From the NCBI GenBank assembly GCA_022571365.1, contig JACZXZ010000024.1, forward strand, positions 1 to 32,122: 32,122 nucleotides of DNA, given 5' to 3'. Made by a program: the position numbers and the translations under genes. How positions within the stretch are numbered: the first letter of the stretch is position 1; the number at the start of each line of letters is the position of its first letter. This document shows positions 1 to 7,450 of the stretch, one piece after another. The notes under the pieces were generated by a model, which was given only the letters and a program-made list of their open reading frames with translations, did no database searches and had not been told where the DNA came from. The DNA is from Pseudomonadota bacterium. Its GTDB lineage: Bacteria > Pseudomonadota > Alphaproteobacteria > G022571365.

Positions 1-129
1 CGAGCCAAAGCCGAGGGACGGGATCACCGCTGGGTGCTCCAGGCGCTTTTCGAAAAGGCCAGAGAAAGGTCGGTACCGCGGGTTTCCAGGTGGACCCGGG
101 AATTACTCCGTTCTCAGAAAGTGAGGTAA
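1..129 (+). CDS. C-terminal tail of an unidentified protein (5' partial)
   Basis: The frame is open from base 1 and ends at TAA 127-129, giving the last 42 residues of a protein whose start lies outside the window. The tail is strongly basic and helix-like, with motifs RWVLQALFEKARER and SRWTRELLRSQK. The next gene begins 3 bases after the stop and GTGAGG lies just ahead of its ATG, so the two are probably co-transcribed. I do not recognise the family; a basic C-terminus like this could bind nucleic acid, but that is a guess. Confidence 0.5.
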   Translation, partial: RAKAEGRDHRWVLQALFEKARERSVPRVSRWTRELLRSQKVR

Positions 130-132
130 GCC

Positions 133-312
133 ATGCTGAAAACACAATGTCCACACTGCGGCGCGTCGTATAAATTCAAGGACAGCTCTGAAGGGAAGCA
201 GTTTAAATGCAAGCAATGCGGCGATACGTTTCGCATCCGTTCGGAGTCCGTGCCGCCGGTCGAGCAGCCGCCTCTTCCGCAGTCGGCCGACGATTTTGAA
301 TTGCCGCCGTAG
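133..312 (+). CDS. Small zinc-ribbon protein (MJ0042-type finger), possibly truncated by TAG
   Basis: This 59-residue product opens with a zinc ribbon: CPHC at residues 6-9 and CKQC at about 26-29, the pattern of MJ0042-family finger domains. Such domains usually sit at the N-terminus of longer proteins. A proline-rich tail (VPPVEQPPLPQ) follows, then TAG at 310-312. After that TAG the same frame stays open for 29 more codons to TAG at 400-402 and reads like protein (WTDEELQRIEHLKEAVDRS). The stop may therefore be a nonsense mutation in a gene of about 89 codons. It starts 3 bases after the preceding gene, suggesting one operon. Function is unknown; zinc binding is inferred from the cysteines. 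Confidence 0.6.
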   Translation: MLKTQCPHCGASYKFKDSSEGKQFKCKQCGDTFRIRSESVPPVEQPPLPQSADDFELPP

Positions 313-401
313 CCGCCATGGACCGATGAGGAATTGCAGCGAATCGAGCATCTGAAGGAAGCCGTGGACCGCAGCCTGCTCATGCGGCTGAATTGGTAGA
401 G

Positions 402-864
402 GGAACCATTCTGGCGAGACAGCATTCTGCTTCAAAGGCATCTTGTCCGCTGACATCGGGATCGGATAGCGTCCGCCCCACTCGATAAACGCCGTGAGCC
501 GCGATAGCAAGTCAGATTGCGTGGTCGTCAACTGGATCTCGGCTCGTTTGGCGAGAACGACTAGATCGTGGCCACTTCCCGGCCACTTCTAGATCCGGCC
601 GTCCTCAATCACCTCGCTTTCTTTCATCAGGATGACGGCCTTGAACAGGTTCTCAAAAGCGAGCCCGTAGAGCAGAGTCGCGGGCCCGCCGATCTCTAGG
701 TTTGCAAGGTTGATGGGCGAGCATCCACCCTCCATCTTGCGCAAGTCACAGAGGTAAGCCCCAAACACCAAATCGGCGGCACGCTTCAGGCGACGGGCCT
801 GAAGCGCCCATGAGGACGGGCTCCTCTTGGCTTCGAATTGCTCGCTCCAGAACTCACTTCTCAT
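402..864 (-). pseudogene. HEPN-like protein gene broken by an in-frame TAG
   Basis: On the minus strand an ATG at 862-864 opens a 91-codon frame ending in TAG at 589-591. Its end is typical of HEPN-like helical proteins (LLYGLAFENLFKAVILMKE). The very next codons, in the same frame, continue the fold: GHDLVVLAKRAEIQL, then LLSRLTAFIEWGGRYPIP. That GHDL...GRYP order fits a single protein interrupted by one stop codon. Similarity fades near base 400, where the frame runs antisense to the extension of the zinc-ribbon gene, so the 3' end may also be lost. HEPN proteins are often RNases or toxin partners, but no catalytic RxxxxH motif is visible. I call this a decayed gene; amber readthrough is the alternative. 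Confidence 0.55.
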
Positions 865-1159
865 CGCGTGATCCGTAGTTGCATCGGTCTAACAATGATT
901 AGATGGGCCCGCATAAGACGCGGAAAACCGGTTTGCAGCCCATATAACCTGCCGTTCAAACGGCAAAAGCGCCGGCGGCACAAGGGCGGCGCGGCGCTGC
1001 CCCAGGGGCCAAACGACCCGTCGTCATGGCCGTAACGGCCACCCTAAGGATGGTGAGTGAGTTTGAAGCGCGCCTGCTTATAGCCGGAAGCGGGCATCCC
1101 GATAACCGGTTTCTACTCGCGGTGACGAGCTGAACCTGCTGGACTAGAGGGCGCGCTTG
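865..1159. other. Non-coding stretch with short perfect hairpins
   Basis: No convincing gene is seen here. The stretch contains TGCCGTT/AACGGCA arms at 950-965 with a two-base centre, a GGCCGT-A-ACGGCC palindrome near 1030, and two copies of AACCGGTTT at 926-934 and 1104-1112. A 35-codon plus-strand frame from ATG near 1026 exists, but nothing supports it as a gene. The hairpins could belong to a structured RNA, a terminator region or a mobile-element remnant. Confidence 0.3.
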
Positions 1160-1501
1160 CTATTTTCTCTTCCGATACATGAACCAATAGTACAGGATGC
1201 CCCGAGTTCCCGCATACGCACTCTTTAGTATACTAAATATAAGCTTTGCTTCTCCCTTAAACGGAATTTTGTTCCAGAAATAAATAACAATCTCATAAAG
1301 CGTGATAACTGCCCGAACCGTATTGGCGCGAATTATGTGCTGCTTGGTGATGCGCCTCTGCTCCTCCGGGCAAGGCTGTCTATGGATGTATCGAACTCCA
1401 TCCAGCTCTCCCAAATCCACTTGATGGTTTCGATGAGGGTTGCCACAGAATTGGCAATCATCGTCCCAATTTCCGTCGAAGTTGGTGTATTTAATTTGCA
1501 T
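1160..1501 (-). CDS. Small CxxC protein with basic, hydrophobic C-terminus, unknown function
   Basis: A 113-residue protein of a family I do not recognise. The N-terminal part has CQFC followed by PHRNH and another cysteine in RQPCPEE, a plausible zinc site. The middle and C-terminal parts are rich in aromatic and aliphatic residues (VITLYEIVIYFWNKIPF, GILYYWFMY) and end in a basic RKRK, so membrane association is possible. I chose the ATG at 1499-1501; a GTG three codons upstream (1510) is the alternative. The stop is TAG. Base composition is more AT-rich than the core genes. It lies 47 bases downstream of another small CxxC protein on the same strand and may be co-transcribed with it. Confidence 0.5.
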   Translation of the reverse strand: MQIKYTNFDGNWDDDCQFCGNPHRNHQVDLGELDGVRYIHRQPCPEEQRRITKQHIIRANTVRAVITLYEIVIYFWNKIPFKGEAKLIFSILKSAYAGTRGILYYWFMYRKRK

Positions 1502-1548
1502 CCGATGCACCCCGGATCGGTGTTGGAGGGATGATTAGCTTCAAGCGT

Positions 1549-1788
1549 TCAAAGACCGATAAGCCCCTTTTCGTTCCATTCCGGAGCTGACAGCTTTTTC
1601 TCTTCTAGATGCTTGAGGAGCTTTTTTTCATAGTGTGGAGCGAGACCATCCCAATTTGCCTTGATGCATGTTTCACAGACATCAATTTGAAGATGTCTGA
1701 GATGCCTACCCTCATATCTATGTGATCCGAATTGGAAGTCCGTCTCACAAAAAAAGCATTTGATCATGAATGGCTTAATGTCTGACAT
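1549..1788 (-). CDS. Small double-CxxC zinc-ribbon protein
   Basis: A complete 79-residue protein. CFFC at residues 11-14 and CETC at about 38-41 make a classic two-knuckle zinc ribbon, followed by a charged helical tail (HYEKKLLKHLEEKKL). A GAGGT lies about 7 bases before the ATG at 1786-1788 and supports this start; the stop is TGA. The family appears to be an uncharacterised small protein; a role in protein or nucleic-acid binding would be a guess. It sits upstream of, and on the same strand as, the other CxxC protein, within the lower-GC accessory region. Confidence 0.6.
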   Translation of the reverse strand: MSDIKPFMIKCFFCETDFQFGSHRYEGRHLRHLQIDVCETCIKANWDGLAPHYEKKLLKHLEEKKLSAPEWNEKGLIGL

Positions 1789-1992
1789 CTACTTGACCTC
1801 TAGTCAGCCGCTTTAGGTGATGATGCAACTTTTCTGAGTCGGTTTGAATGTGATTGAGACCGTCATACATCCACCAAGCATCTGTCCCCTATGGGTCCGA
1901 AACCGACTGTAGCCCTTTACGTCCGTATGTAGCCACGAGTGAACATCAGGGTGGTATCTGATAGGCTCGAAGGTTCTTTATCGACACTCAAC

Positions 1993-2742
1993 CTAACGCC
2001 TGGGCCCCCTTGTCTTATTTATTTGTTCTACCATTTGTTGCACAGAGCGCTGGTGGCCAACGTAAATATCCTCCAGAAGAACTTCGAGGATCTCGTAAGC
2101 ATCAAACAAGTCGTCCTTAGTGAGAGCTTGTGGATGACTGCCGAAATTGCCAATCCATCTCAGGGCATGGGCGCGGTCTGCATTCTCCTGGTCACGATCT
2201 CCAAACGATTTGATCCGCGTTTTCAAGGAAACGAATTTTCCCCGAGAATTACGAGATTGAATGCCAGCATCAGAAAGGATCTCTTCAAGGCACTGCCGAA
2301 CGTGATTTGCCGCCGCGCCAAGGTCACAGAAAAAAACGGCGAATGAGTTTCGCAACTGCTCTTTAACGGTGTTCGGGCATCTGGCAGAAGGCCGAAAAAT
2401 TTCCATCGGCGTCGAGAAATATTTCGGAACAAAATAAAGTTGGTGGTCAAAATGAACTTTCCCCTCGCCGTTGATATCGTCCACAAGTTCATAACCACCA
2501 ACACCACAACACGATATTTTTCCGCTGCACCGGTTACACTCCAACAAGGCTGAGAACGCGAATGCAACATCCGTAATATCCAGGTGTTCATCGTAGTGTG
2601 AGCGCCGAGATTCTGCCGTTTCCCTGTAATGCAGAGTCTCACGTTTTAGTCGCAATACGCCCATGGTGCACGATGGGCATGGCCACCTCGGTGCATATGA
2701 CTCTGTCAGCGTTCCCTTCCAAAACCTGCGATCTATGGACAT
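1993..2742 (-). CDS. DUF4145-type protein with zinc-binding cysteines
   Basis: A 249-residue protein with two parts. Residues about 20-80 contain CPSC and CNRC pairs separated by roughly 45 residues, a likely zinc-binding module. Residues about 125-235 are helical and carry the DUF4145 hallmark of a long helix (AAANHVRQCLEEIL), then a linker, then RWIGNFGSHP and a final helix (DLFDAYEILEVLLEDIY). DUF4145 belongs to the HEPN-like fold group and often accompanies restriction or other defence genes, but its function is not settled. No Shine-Dalgarno is obvious before the ATG at 2740-2742. The stop is TAG. Neighbours are small accessory proteins, not a recognisable restriction system. Confidence 0.7.
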   Translation of the reverse strand: MSIDRRFWKGTLTESYAPRWPCPSCTMGVLRLKRETLHYRETAESRRSHYDEHLDITDVAFAFSALLECNRCSGKISCCGVGGYELVDDINGEGKVHFDHQLYFVPKYFSTPMEIFRPSARCPNTVKEQLRNSFAVFFCDLGAAANHVRQCLEEILSDAGIQSRNSRGKFVSLKTRIKSFGDRDQENADRAHALRWIGNFGSHPQALTKDDLFDAYEILEVLLEDIYVGHQRSVQQMVEQINKTRGPRR

Positions 2743-3112
2743 GATTTGTGCCGCAATAGTGGCGGTTAGTTATCCGCCAACATACGTCGTGGATTCAGGA
2801 AGCACCAGTAACGGTACAGAATTTAGGTTCGTGGCTATGTGCGAAATAACCTGAAGGTAATGTCATGTGTGTGGTTCGCGGCACCGTGGCGGAAGGTGGT
2901 GCGGAACTGCGAGTTTCAGACCCATGCCTTGCGTTGCCATGGACAACTCGGGGGTCTTGAATGTCCCCGTTAGGTCATTAGCGGACATTGTCGAGGCTGG
3001 TCCACCACCGCCCCGCGACGCCTCTTGGCAAGGGGCCGGCGGCGTACCGCTGGTCACTACAGGCCACGACCGAAAATTGAGGCGGATGGAGTTTTCGGTA
3101 GGCACAGTTGCT
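2743..3112. other. Intergenic region with a REP-type repeat and no gene
   Basis: No supportable gene lies between the DUF4145 gene and the hemerythrin promoter. A short hairpin (TGGCGG/CCGCCA) occurs near 2760. The second half carries the repeat unit described separately. Several short open frames exist on both strands, but they overlap the repeat and lack ribosome sites. Confidence 0.4.
2960..3044. repeat. Dispersed REP-like repeat, copy A
   Basis: The unit begins with an imperfect palindrome (AATGTCC at 2960-2966, GGACATT at 2983-2989) around a GGTCATTAG centre. It continues into a GC-rich tail with a CCTCTTGG/AAGGGG pairing. Bases 2973-3044 match 5654-5725 at 71 of 72 positions by eye. 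Related palindromes occur at 29183 and 30777. Similar 'TGTCCGCT...GGGTCA...AGCGGACA' units are scattered between genes in many alphaproteobacterial genomes and are often mis-annotated as small proteins. Confidence 0.8.
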
Positions 3113-3161
3113 TTGATCTAGATCATTGTATAGCCCCGCCGGGCGGCTATGCTTGAGACTG
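3113..3161 (+). promoter_or_regulatory. FNR/CRP-family box and class II promoter of the hemerythrin-like gene
   Basis: TTGAT-CTAG-ATCAT at 3113-3126 matches the FNR/Anr consensus TTGAT-N4-ATCAA at nine of ten positions and is centred at 3119.5. A TATGCT resembling a -10 box lies at 3148-3153, placing the box near -41.5 from a start at about 3161, the class II activator geometry. This suggests induction under low oxygen or by a related CRP/FNR regulator, which suits a di-iron hemerythrin protein. The regulator itself is not in the window. Confidence 0.6.
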
Positions 3162-3216
3162 GTTGCATGGCCTTTTTAAGGGCGTTTCATCCAGAGGCAA
3201 CGCGGAGTTCGTCGCG

Positions 3217-3804
3217 ATGACCCAGGCCCTTGATACGATTCGTCGCGAGCACGAGTCCCTGGCCAAAGTGCTCACGTGCCTCCGACATTTGGCCGAAGCA
3301 CTGCAGGAGGGAAGCCGCAAGCCGGATTTCGAGATTTTATACGCGATCCTCGACTACCTTGAAGGCTTCCCCGATACCTATCACCATCCCAAGGAAGAAG
3401 AATTCCTCTTCAAGGCGCTTCGCCGGCGCCGGCCGGCCGCCGCGCCGTTGCTCGACAAGCTCCATGAGGAGCATGCCGAGGGCGTGGCGCTGGCCGCCGA
3501 GCTCAGGGCTGCGCTCGAGGCTTACCGCCGCGATCCTTCGGCCTCCCAGCGGTTCTCGTCGGCGGCCGAGGCCTATGTTGATTTCGAGCGCAAGCATATG
3601 GAACATGAGGAGCGAGAGATATTGCCCCTCGCGCAAGAAGCCTTGACCGACGAGGACTGGCAAGAGATCAACGCCGCGTTTGCGTTGAACCACGATCCGA
3701 TAGGCGAGCAGATGTTCGGCGTGGCACGCGAGAAGAAGTTCGATGCGCTGCTTGCGACGATCCTCGAATTTACCCGGGAACCCGCGGACCCGGGCACCGC
3801 GTAA
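3217..3804 (+). CDS. Hemerythrin HHE domain-containing protein
   Basis: A 195-residue cytoplasmic helical protein with the residues of a di-iron hemerythrin site: His12 (RREH), His56/His57 with Glu60/61 (YHHPKEEE), His83/His86 (HEEH), and His127/His130 with Glu131 (HMEHEE). Proteins of this group bind O2 or NO or sense and repair oxidative and nitrosative damage; which applies here is unknown. The frame is open further upstream to TTG 3163. The ATG at 3217 is preferred because GGAG lies 9 bases ahead and homology starts there. The gene is alone on its strand, behind an FNR-type box, which points to expression at low oxygen. The downstream neighbour (amt) is convergent. Confidence 0.88.
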   Translation: MTQALDTIRREHESLAKVLTCLRHLAEALQEGSRKPDFEILYAILDYLEGFPDTYHHPKEEEFLFKALRRRRPAAAPLLDKLHEEHAEGVALAAELRAALEAYRRDPSASQRFSSAAEAYVDFERKHMEHEEREILPLAQEALTDEDWQEINAAFALNHDPIGEQMFGVAREKKFDALLATILEFTREPADPGTA

Positions 3805-3917
3805 GGACCCCCACCCCACGCAAGCATAGCCATCCCGGCTCGACGAAAGCGGCGGCGCAAGTTTCGATCCGTTCCGCCGGCAATCCCCCGGCCCTTAACG
3901 GGAGATGGCGAACGCGC

Positions 3918-5219
3918 TCAGAATCTGTAGCCCCTTTCGCCATGGGTCATCGTATCGAGACCCTCGGCCTCCTCTTCCTCGTGGACGCGGAACCCGACCA
4001 AGGCACTGACCACCTTAACAATGATGAAGGTCAAAACGGCGGTCCAAATCACCACGGCGGCGACGCCAACGAGCTGGATCCCGAGCTGTTCTCCTATTGT
4101 CCGGCTGAGGCCGAGGCCCCCAAGGTCGGTGGCCGCAAAGACGGCGGTCAGCACGATGCCCGTGGCGCCGCCAAAGCCATGCACAGCCAGCACGTCGAGC
4201 GCGTCATCGATCTTCATTATCCCTTTGACGAACCCGACTCCGAAGTAGCACACGAGCCCCGCTGCAAGGCCGATGGCAAGGCCTCCGAGGGGACCAACGA
4301 AGCCAGATGCCGGCGTTATTGTCGCGAGACCCGCTATCACCCCGGTCGCCGTTCCGACGAGAGTGGGCTTGCCGCGTATGGCCCAGTCGAGAAACATCCA
4401 GGTCAGGGCTGCCGTTGCGGCCGCGATGTGGGTCACCGTCAGCGCCATTCCGGCGTTACCATTCGCGGCCAGAGCGCTTCCCGCATTGAAGCCATACCAG
4501 CCCACCCACAACATGCAGGCGCCGGCCATCGCCATTCCAGGGCTGTGCGGAGGCGTGACGTCGGTTGGAAAACCCTTACGGCGGCCGAGCACCGCGGCGG
4601 CGGCTATTGCCCCCACACCACACGCCAAATGGACGACCAACCCGCCCGCAAAGTCCATCACGCCGAGGTCGGCGAGCCAACCGCCGCCCCACACCCAGTG
4701 CGCAATCGGGGCGTAGACAAGAATCAACCAGAGGGTCGTGAACAAAATCACCGCGCCGAATTTAATGCGTTCGGCATACGCACCCACAATCAGCGCCGGG
4801 GTAATGATGGCGAAGGTCATCTGAAACATGAAAAACACGGTTTCCGGGATATCGCCAATCAGCGTGTCCACACCGACCCCGGAGAGAAATGACTTCTCTA
4901 AACCGCCGATCCATTGATTCACGGAGCCCCCATCTCCAAAAGCAAGGCTGTAGACGAATAGCAGCCACAAAACCGAGACGACGCAGCAAATCGTGAGGCA
5001 GTGCATCAGGGCGGAGAGCACGTTCTTGGAATGCACGAGCCCACCATAAAACAAGGAGAGCCCGGGGAGGGTCATGAACAGCACGAGCGCCGTCGACGTC
5101 AAAAGCCAAGCCGTGTTTCCACTGTTCAAGACTGGCATCTCCTGTGCCCAAGCCTGTGAGGAAGTCAGGCTGAGAATTCCAACCGTTAGGATCCCGAGAA
5201 CAGTCCGCAATTGGCTCAT
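3918..5219 (-). CDS. amt: Ammonium transporter, Amt family
   Basis: A 433-residue inner-membrane channel for ammonium. A cleavable signal peptide is visible (residues 1 to about 25, ending QAWA), followed by some eleven membrane segments. The twin pore histidines are present at His174 (APIAHWVWGGGW) and His347 (LAVHGFGGATG). The gate phenylalanines fall in FFMFQMTF and WYGFNAGS. The C-terminus (about 410-433) is the cytoplasmic tail that PII-type proteins contact in this family. The start at 5217-5219 puts the signal peptide at the N-terminus; the frame extends 28 codons further upstream, but that extension has no signal-peptide character. Amt is normally paired with glnK, yet no PII gene flanks it here, and I saw no sigma-54 site upstream. 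Confidence 0.93.
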   Translation of the reverse strand: MSQLRTVLGILTVGILSLTSSQAWAQEMPVLNSGNTAWLLTSTALVLFMTLPGLSLFYGGLVHSKNVLSALMHCLTICCVVSVLWLLFVYSLAFGDGGSVNQWIGGLEKSFLSGVGVDTLIGDIPETVFFMFQMTFAIITPALIVGAYAERIKFGAVILFTTLWLILVYAPIAHWVWGGGWLADLGVMDFAGGLVVHLACGVGAIAAAAVLGRRKGFPTDVTPPHSPGMAMAGACMLWVGWYGFNAGSALAANGNAGMALTVTHIAAATAALTWMFLDWAIRGKPTLVGTATGVIAGLATITPASGFVGPLGGLAIGLAAGLVCYFGVGFVKGIMKIDDALDVLAVHGFGGATGIVLTAVFAATDLGGLGLSRTIGEQLGIQLVGVAAVVIWTAVLTFIIVKVVSALVGFRVHEEEEAEGLDTMTHGERGYRF

Positions 5220-5507
5220 CTCTACACCCTTGTTTTCTACACCCGTGTTTCCGTTCGTTACGGCAAGAACGACGGCAGACCGACATCTTGCCGGATTCGG
5301 CACGGGAGCATGGATGGGGATTGGGATCTAATCGACGCCCTTAAGCCGTGATCGCCTCCACCGGGAGTCGCACGCTACCGGGCAGCGGCTCGGCTGGATC
5401 GACGACCAAGCCGGAGCTGTTCCCCCCCTTTCAGGCGGCATTTCCGAGATGCCCCCGTTTATTATCCTGAGGTTAGCACGAATTCGCGGCCGGAGCTATC
5501 CGGGCGA
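5220..5507. other. Intergenic region upstream of amt, no gene seen
   Basis: This is the upstream region of amt on the minus strand. I see no supportable gene, no sigma-54-type TGGCAC-N5-TTGC element and no clear hairpin. It may hold the amt promoter, which I could not place. Confidence 0.3.
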
Positions 5508-5588
5508 CGGCTGTAGGGCGCAAAAATCAAATCCGCGGTGCTGCTCTGAGATCAGATACCAGGATCAGGTTTTTCAGCCCTACAGCCG
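5508..5588. repeat. 81-bp element with long terminal inverted repeats (MITE-like)
   Basis: CGGCTGTAGGGC at 5508-5519 is perfectly inverted at 5577-5588. The similarity continues inward past two mismatches into an A5/T5 stretch, so the arms are about 18-20 bases with a spacer of about 40. The interior has ATCAG repeats. The element would fold into one long hairpin as RNA. I see no obvious target-site duplication. It could be a small non-autonomous mobile element or a REP-like unit. Confidence 0.6.
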
Positions 5589-5641
5589 GCCATTATTTGA
5601 TATTGCGATGTCAAAGCGCCGATCGATCGTCGGGAGCTTAG

Positions 5642-5725
5642 ATCTCCGCAAAGGGTCATTAGCGGACATTGTCGAGGCTGGTCCACCACCGCCCCGCGAC
5701 GCCCCTTGGCAAGGGGCCGGCGGCG
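5642..5725. repeat. Dispersed REP-like repeat, copy B
   Basis: This copy has a degraded left arm (ATCTCCGC) and an intact right arm (AGCGGACATT), then the same GC-rich tail as copy A. Bases 5654-5725 differ from 2973-3044 at one position by eye. It ends about 50 bases before the ispDF start, so it lies within that gene's leader or promoter region. Confidence 0.8.
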
Positions 5726-5776
5726 GTCTAGGTTGGATTGGGCAACGACGATTACGGGGACACGGGTTGGCGTAGG

Positions 5777-6946
5777 ATGACCGGCTGCATCGCCCTGGTG
5801 GTCGCGGCCGGCCGGGGCAGCCGGCTCGGCGGCGAGGTGCCCAAGCAATATCGCAATTTGGGCGGCAGGCCGATGTTGCGCTACAGCCTCCAGGCTTTTC
5901 TCGAACATCCCCAGGTGGACGCGGTCCGCGCCGTGATCGACCCCGAGGACCGGCCCCATTACGACGCGGCTACCCGAGGACTCGATCTGCTGCCGCCGGT
6001 GCCCGGCGGCGAAACCCGTCAGGACTCGGTACGCCTGGGCCTTGAAAGCCTGGCCGAGATCGGACCGGCGCGGGTGCTGATCCACGACGCCGTCCGGCCC
6101 TTTGTCGACCCCCCCATCATAAGCCGTATCATCGCCGCGCTCGACGGCAAGCCGGGCGCGATAGCGGCGGTGCCGGTGACCGATACCTTGAAGCGCGCGG
6201 TCGACGACAACATCGCCGAGACCGTGGACCGCAAGGAGCTGTGGCGGGCCCAGACCCCCCAGGGATTCCGCTACCCCGAGATCCTGGCCGCCCACCGCGC
6301 CGCCACCGGGGCGGGGCTCACCGACGATGCCGCCGTGGCCGAGCGCGCGGGGCTGGAGGTCACCCTGGTCATGGCCGGCGAGGACAACTTCAAGATCACC
6401 ACCGAAGCGGACCTGGAACGCGCCCAGCGGCTCATCGGCGAGACCACGACCGAGGTCCGCGTGGGCATGGGCTTTGACGCGCATCGCTTCGCCGCCGACC
6501 AAGCCAAGGGGGAGGTTCATGTCATGCTGTGCGGCGTCGCCGTGGCCCACGACCGCCAGCTCCTGGGCCATTCGGACGCGGATGTAGGGCTCCACGCGCT
6601 CACCGACGCGATCCTGGGCGCCATCGGCCAGGGCGACATCGGCAGCCACTTCCCGGCGAGCGATCCTGAGTGGCGCGGCGCCGCCTCCGAGACCTTTCTC
6701 CGCCATGCCGCGCGGATGGTCGCCGAACGGCGGGGCGAGATCCTTCACCTCGATCTCACCCTCATCTGCGAAGCTCCAGAAGTCCGCCCCCACCACGCCG
6801 CCATGGTGGCCCAGATCGCCCAAATACTGAGCCTTTCCGAGAACCGGATCAGCGTCAAGGCGACCACCACCGACCGGCTCGGCTTCACCGGCCGCGGCGA
6901 AGGCATCGCCGCCCAGGCGGCCGCCACGCTCCGGCTGCCCCGGTGA
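5777..6946 (+). CDS. ispDF: Bifunctional IspD/IspF enzyme of the MEP isoprenoid pathway
   Basis: A 389-residue fusion. Residues 1 to about 225 are IspD, which adds CMP to MEP: CTP-binding loop AAGRGSRLGGEVPKQY, then HDAVRPFV, VPVTDTLK and LWRAQTPQGF. Residues about 230-389 are IspF, which forms the cyclic diphosphate: GFDAHRF and GHSDADVGLH supply the zinc-binding Asp and His residues, and TTTDRLGFTGRGEGI closes the site. The fused form is common in alphaproteobacteria. IspE is not in the window. The ATG at 5777 matches the family N-terminus; an upstream in-frame extension (to TTG 5738) lacks homology. It is first in an ispDF-pgpA-pncC block with gaps of only 9 and 3 bases. Confidence 0.96.
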   Translation: MTGCIALVVAAGRGSRLGGEVPKQYRNLGGRPMLRYSLQAFLEHPQVDAVRAVIDPEDRPHYDAATRGLDLLPPVPGGETRQDSVRLGLESLAEIGPARVLIHDAVRPFVDPPIISRIIAALDGKPGAIAAVPVTDTLKRAVDDNIAETVDRKELWRAQTPQGFRYPEILAAHRAATGAGLTDDAAVAERAGLEVTLVMAGEDNFKITTEADLERAQRLIGETTTEVRVGMGFDAHRFAADQAKGEVHVMLCGVAVAHDRQLLGHSDADVGLHALTDAILGAIGQGDIGSHFPASDPEWRGAASETFLRHAARMVAERRGEILHLDLTLICEAPEVRPHHAAMVAQIAQILSLSENRISVKATTTDRLGFTGRGEGIAAQAAATLRLPR

Positions 6947-6955
6947 GGCCGAGCG

Positions 6956-7447
6956 ATGAATCCCGGACAACCGCCGGCGAGACTTCCGTTCTGGCACCCC
7001 GCCTGCCTGCTGGCGACCTGGTTCGGCGCGGGTCTGTTGCCGAAGGCCCCGGGGACCTGGGGCTCGCTCGCCGCCCTCCCCTTCGCCTGGGTCATCCACG
7101 CCCGGCTCGGCTTGATCGGGCTCGCCGCCGCCACGGCCGGGCTGTTTGTCGTCGGGTGGTGGGCGGCGTCGGTGTATGCCGGGCGCTCCCACGGGGGACC
7201 CGATCCGGGCCCCGTCGTCATCGACGAGGTGGCGGGCCAGTGGCTCACACTCCTCGCCGCGCCCTTGGACTGGCGCTTCTACGCCGCGGGCTTTCTCCTC
7301 TTTCGCGCCGCCGACATCTGGAAACCGTGGCCGGTCCGCTGGGCCGACCGCCGCCTCAAGGGCGGATTGGGCGTGATGCTCGACGATGCGCTGGCGGCCG
7401 CCTACGCCGCCGCCGCCCTGTATCTGCTTTCGCTATTGATGAGATAA
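6956..7447 (+). CDS. pgpA: Phosphatidylglycerophosphatase A
   Basis: A 163-residue inner-membrane protein that removes the phosphate from phosphatidylglycerophosphate to give phosphatidylglycerol. Family motifs are clear: LPKAPGTWGSLAALP near residue 23, VVIDEVAGQWLTL near 83, and DIWKPWPVRW followed by GGLGVMLDDALAA, which carry the acidic metal-binding residues. Three to four hydrophobic segments are visible. The ATG lies 9 bases after the ispDF stop and the gene is followed 3 bases later by pncC, so the three are almost certainly one transcript. Confidence 0.95.
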   Translation: MNPGQPPARLPFWHPACLLATWFGAGLLPKAPGTWGSLAALPFAWVIHARLGLIGLAAATAGLFVVGWWAASVYAGRSHGGPDPGPVVIDEVAGQWLTLLAAPLDWRFYAAGFLLFRAADIWKPWPVRWADRRLKGGLGVMLDDALAAAYAAAALYLLSLLMR

Positions 7448-7450
7448 CTC

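Noticed and set aside
838-1035. A 65-codon plus-strand frame with a basic KRQKRRRHKGG segment
   Set aside because: It overlaps the start of the HEPN-like gene and the hairpin region, has no ribosome site and no recognisable domain.
3163-3216. An 18-codon N-terminal extension of the hemerythrin-like gene from TTG
   Set aside because: It covers the predicted transcription start region, has no homology, and the ATG at 3217 has a good ribosome site.
5552-7192. A 546-codon minus-strand frame antisense to ispDF
   Set aside because: IspD and IspF motifs on the plus strand are unambiguous; the antisense product has low-complexity Gly/Ala/Arg composition.
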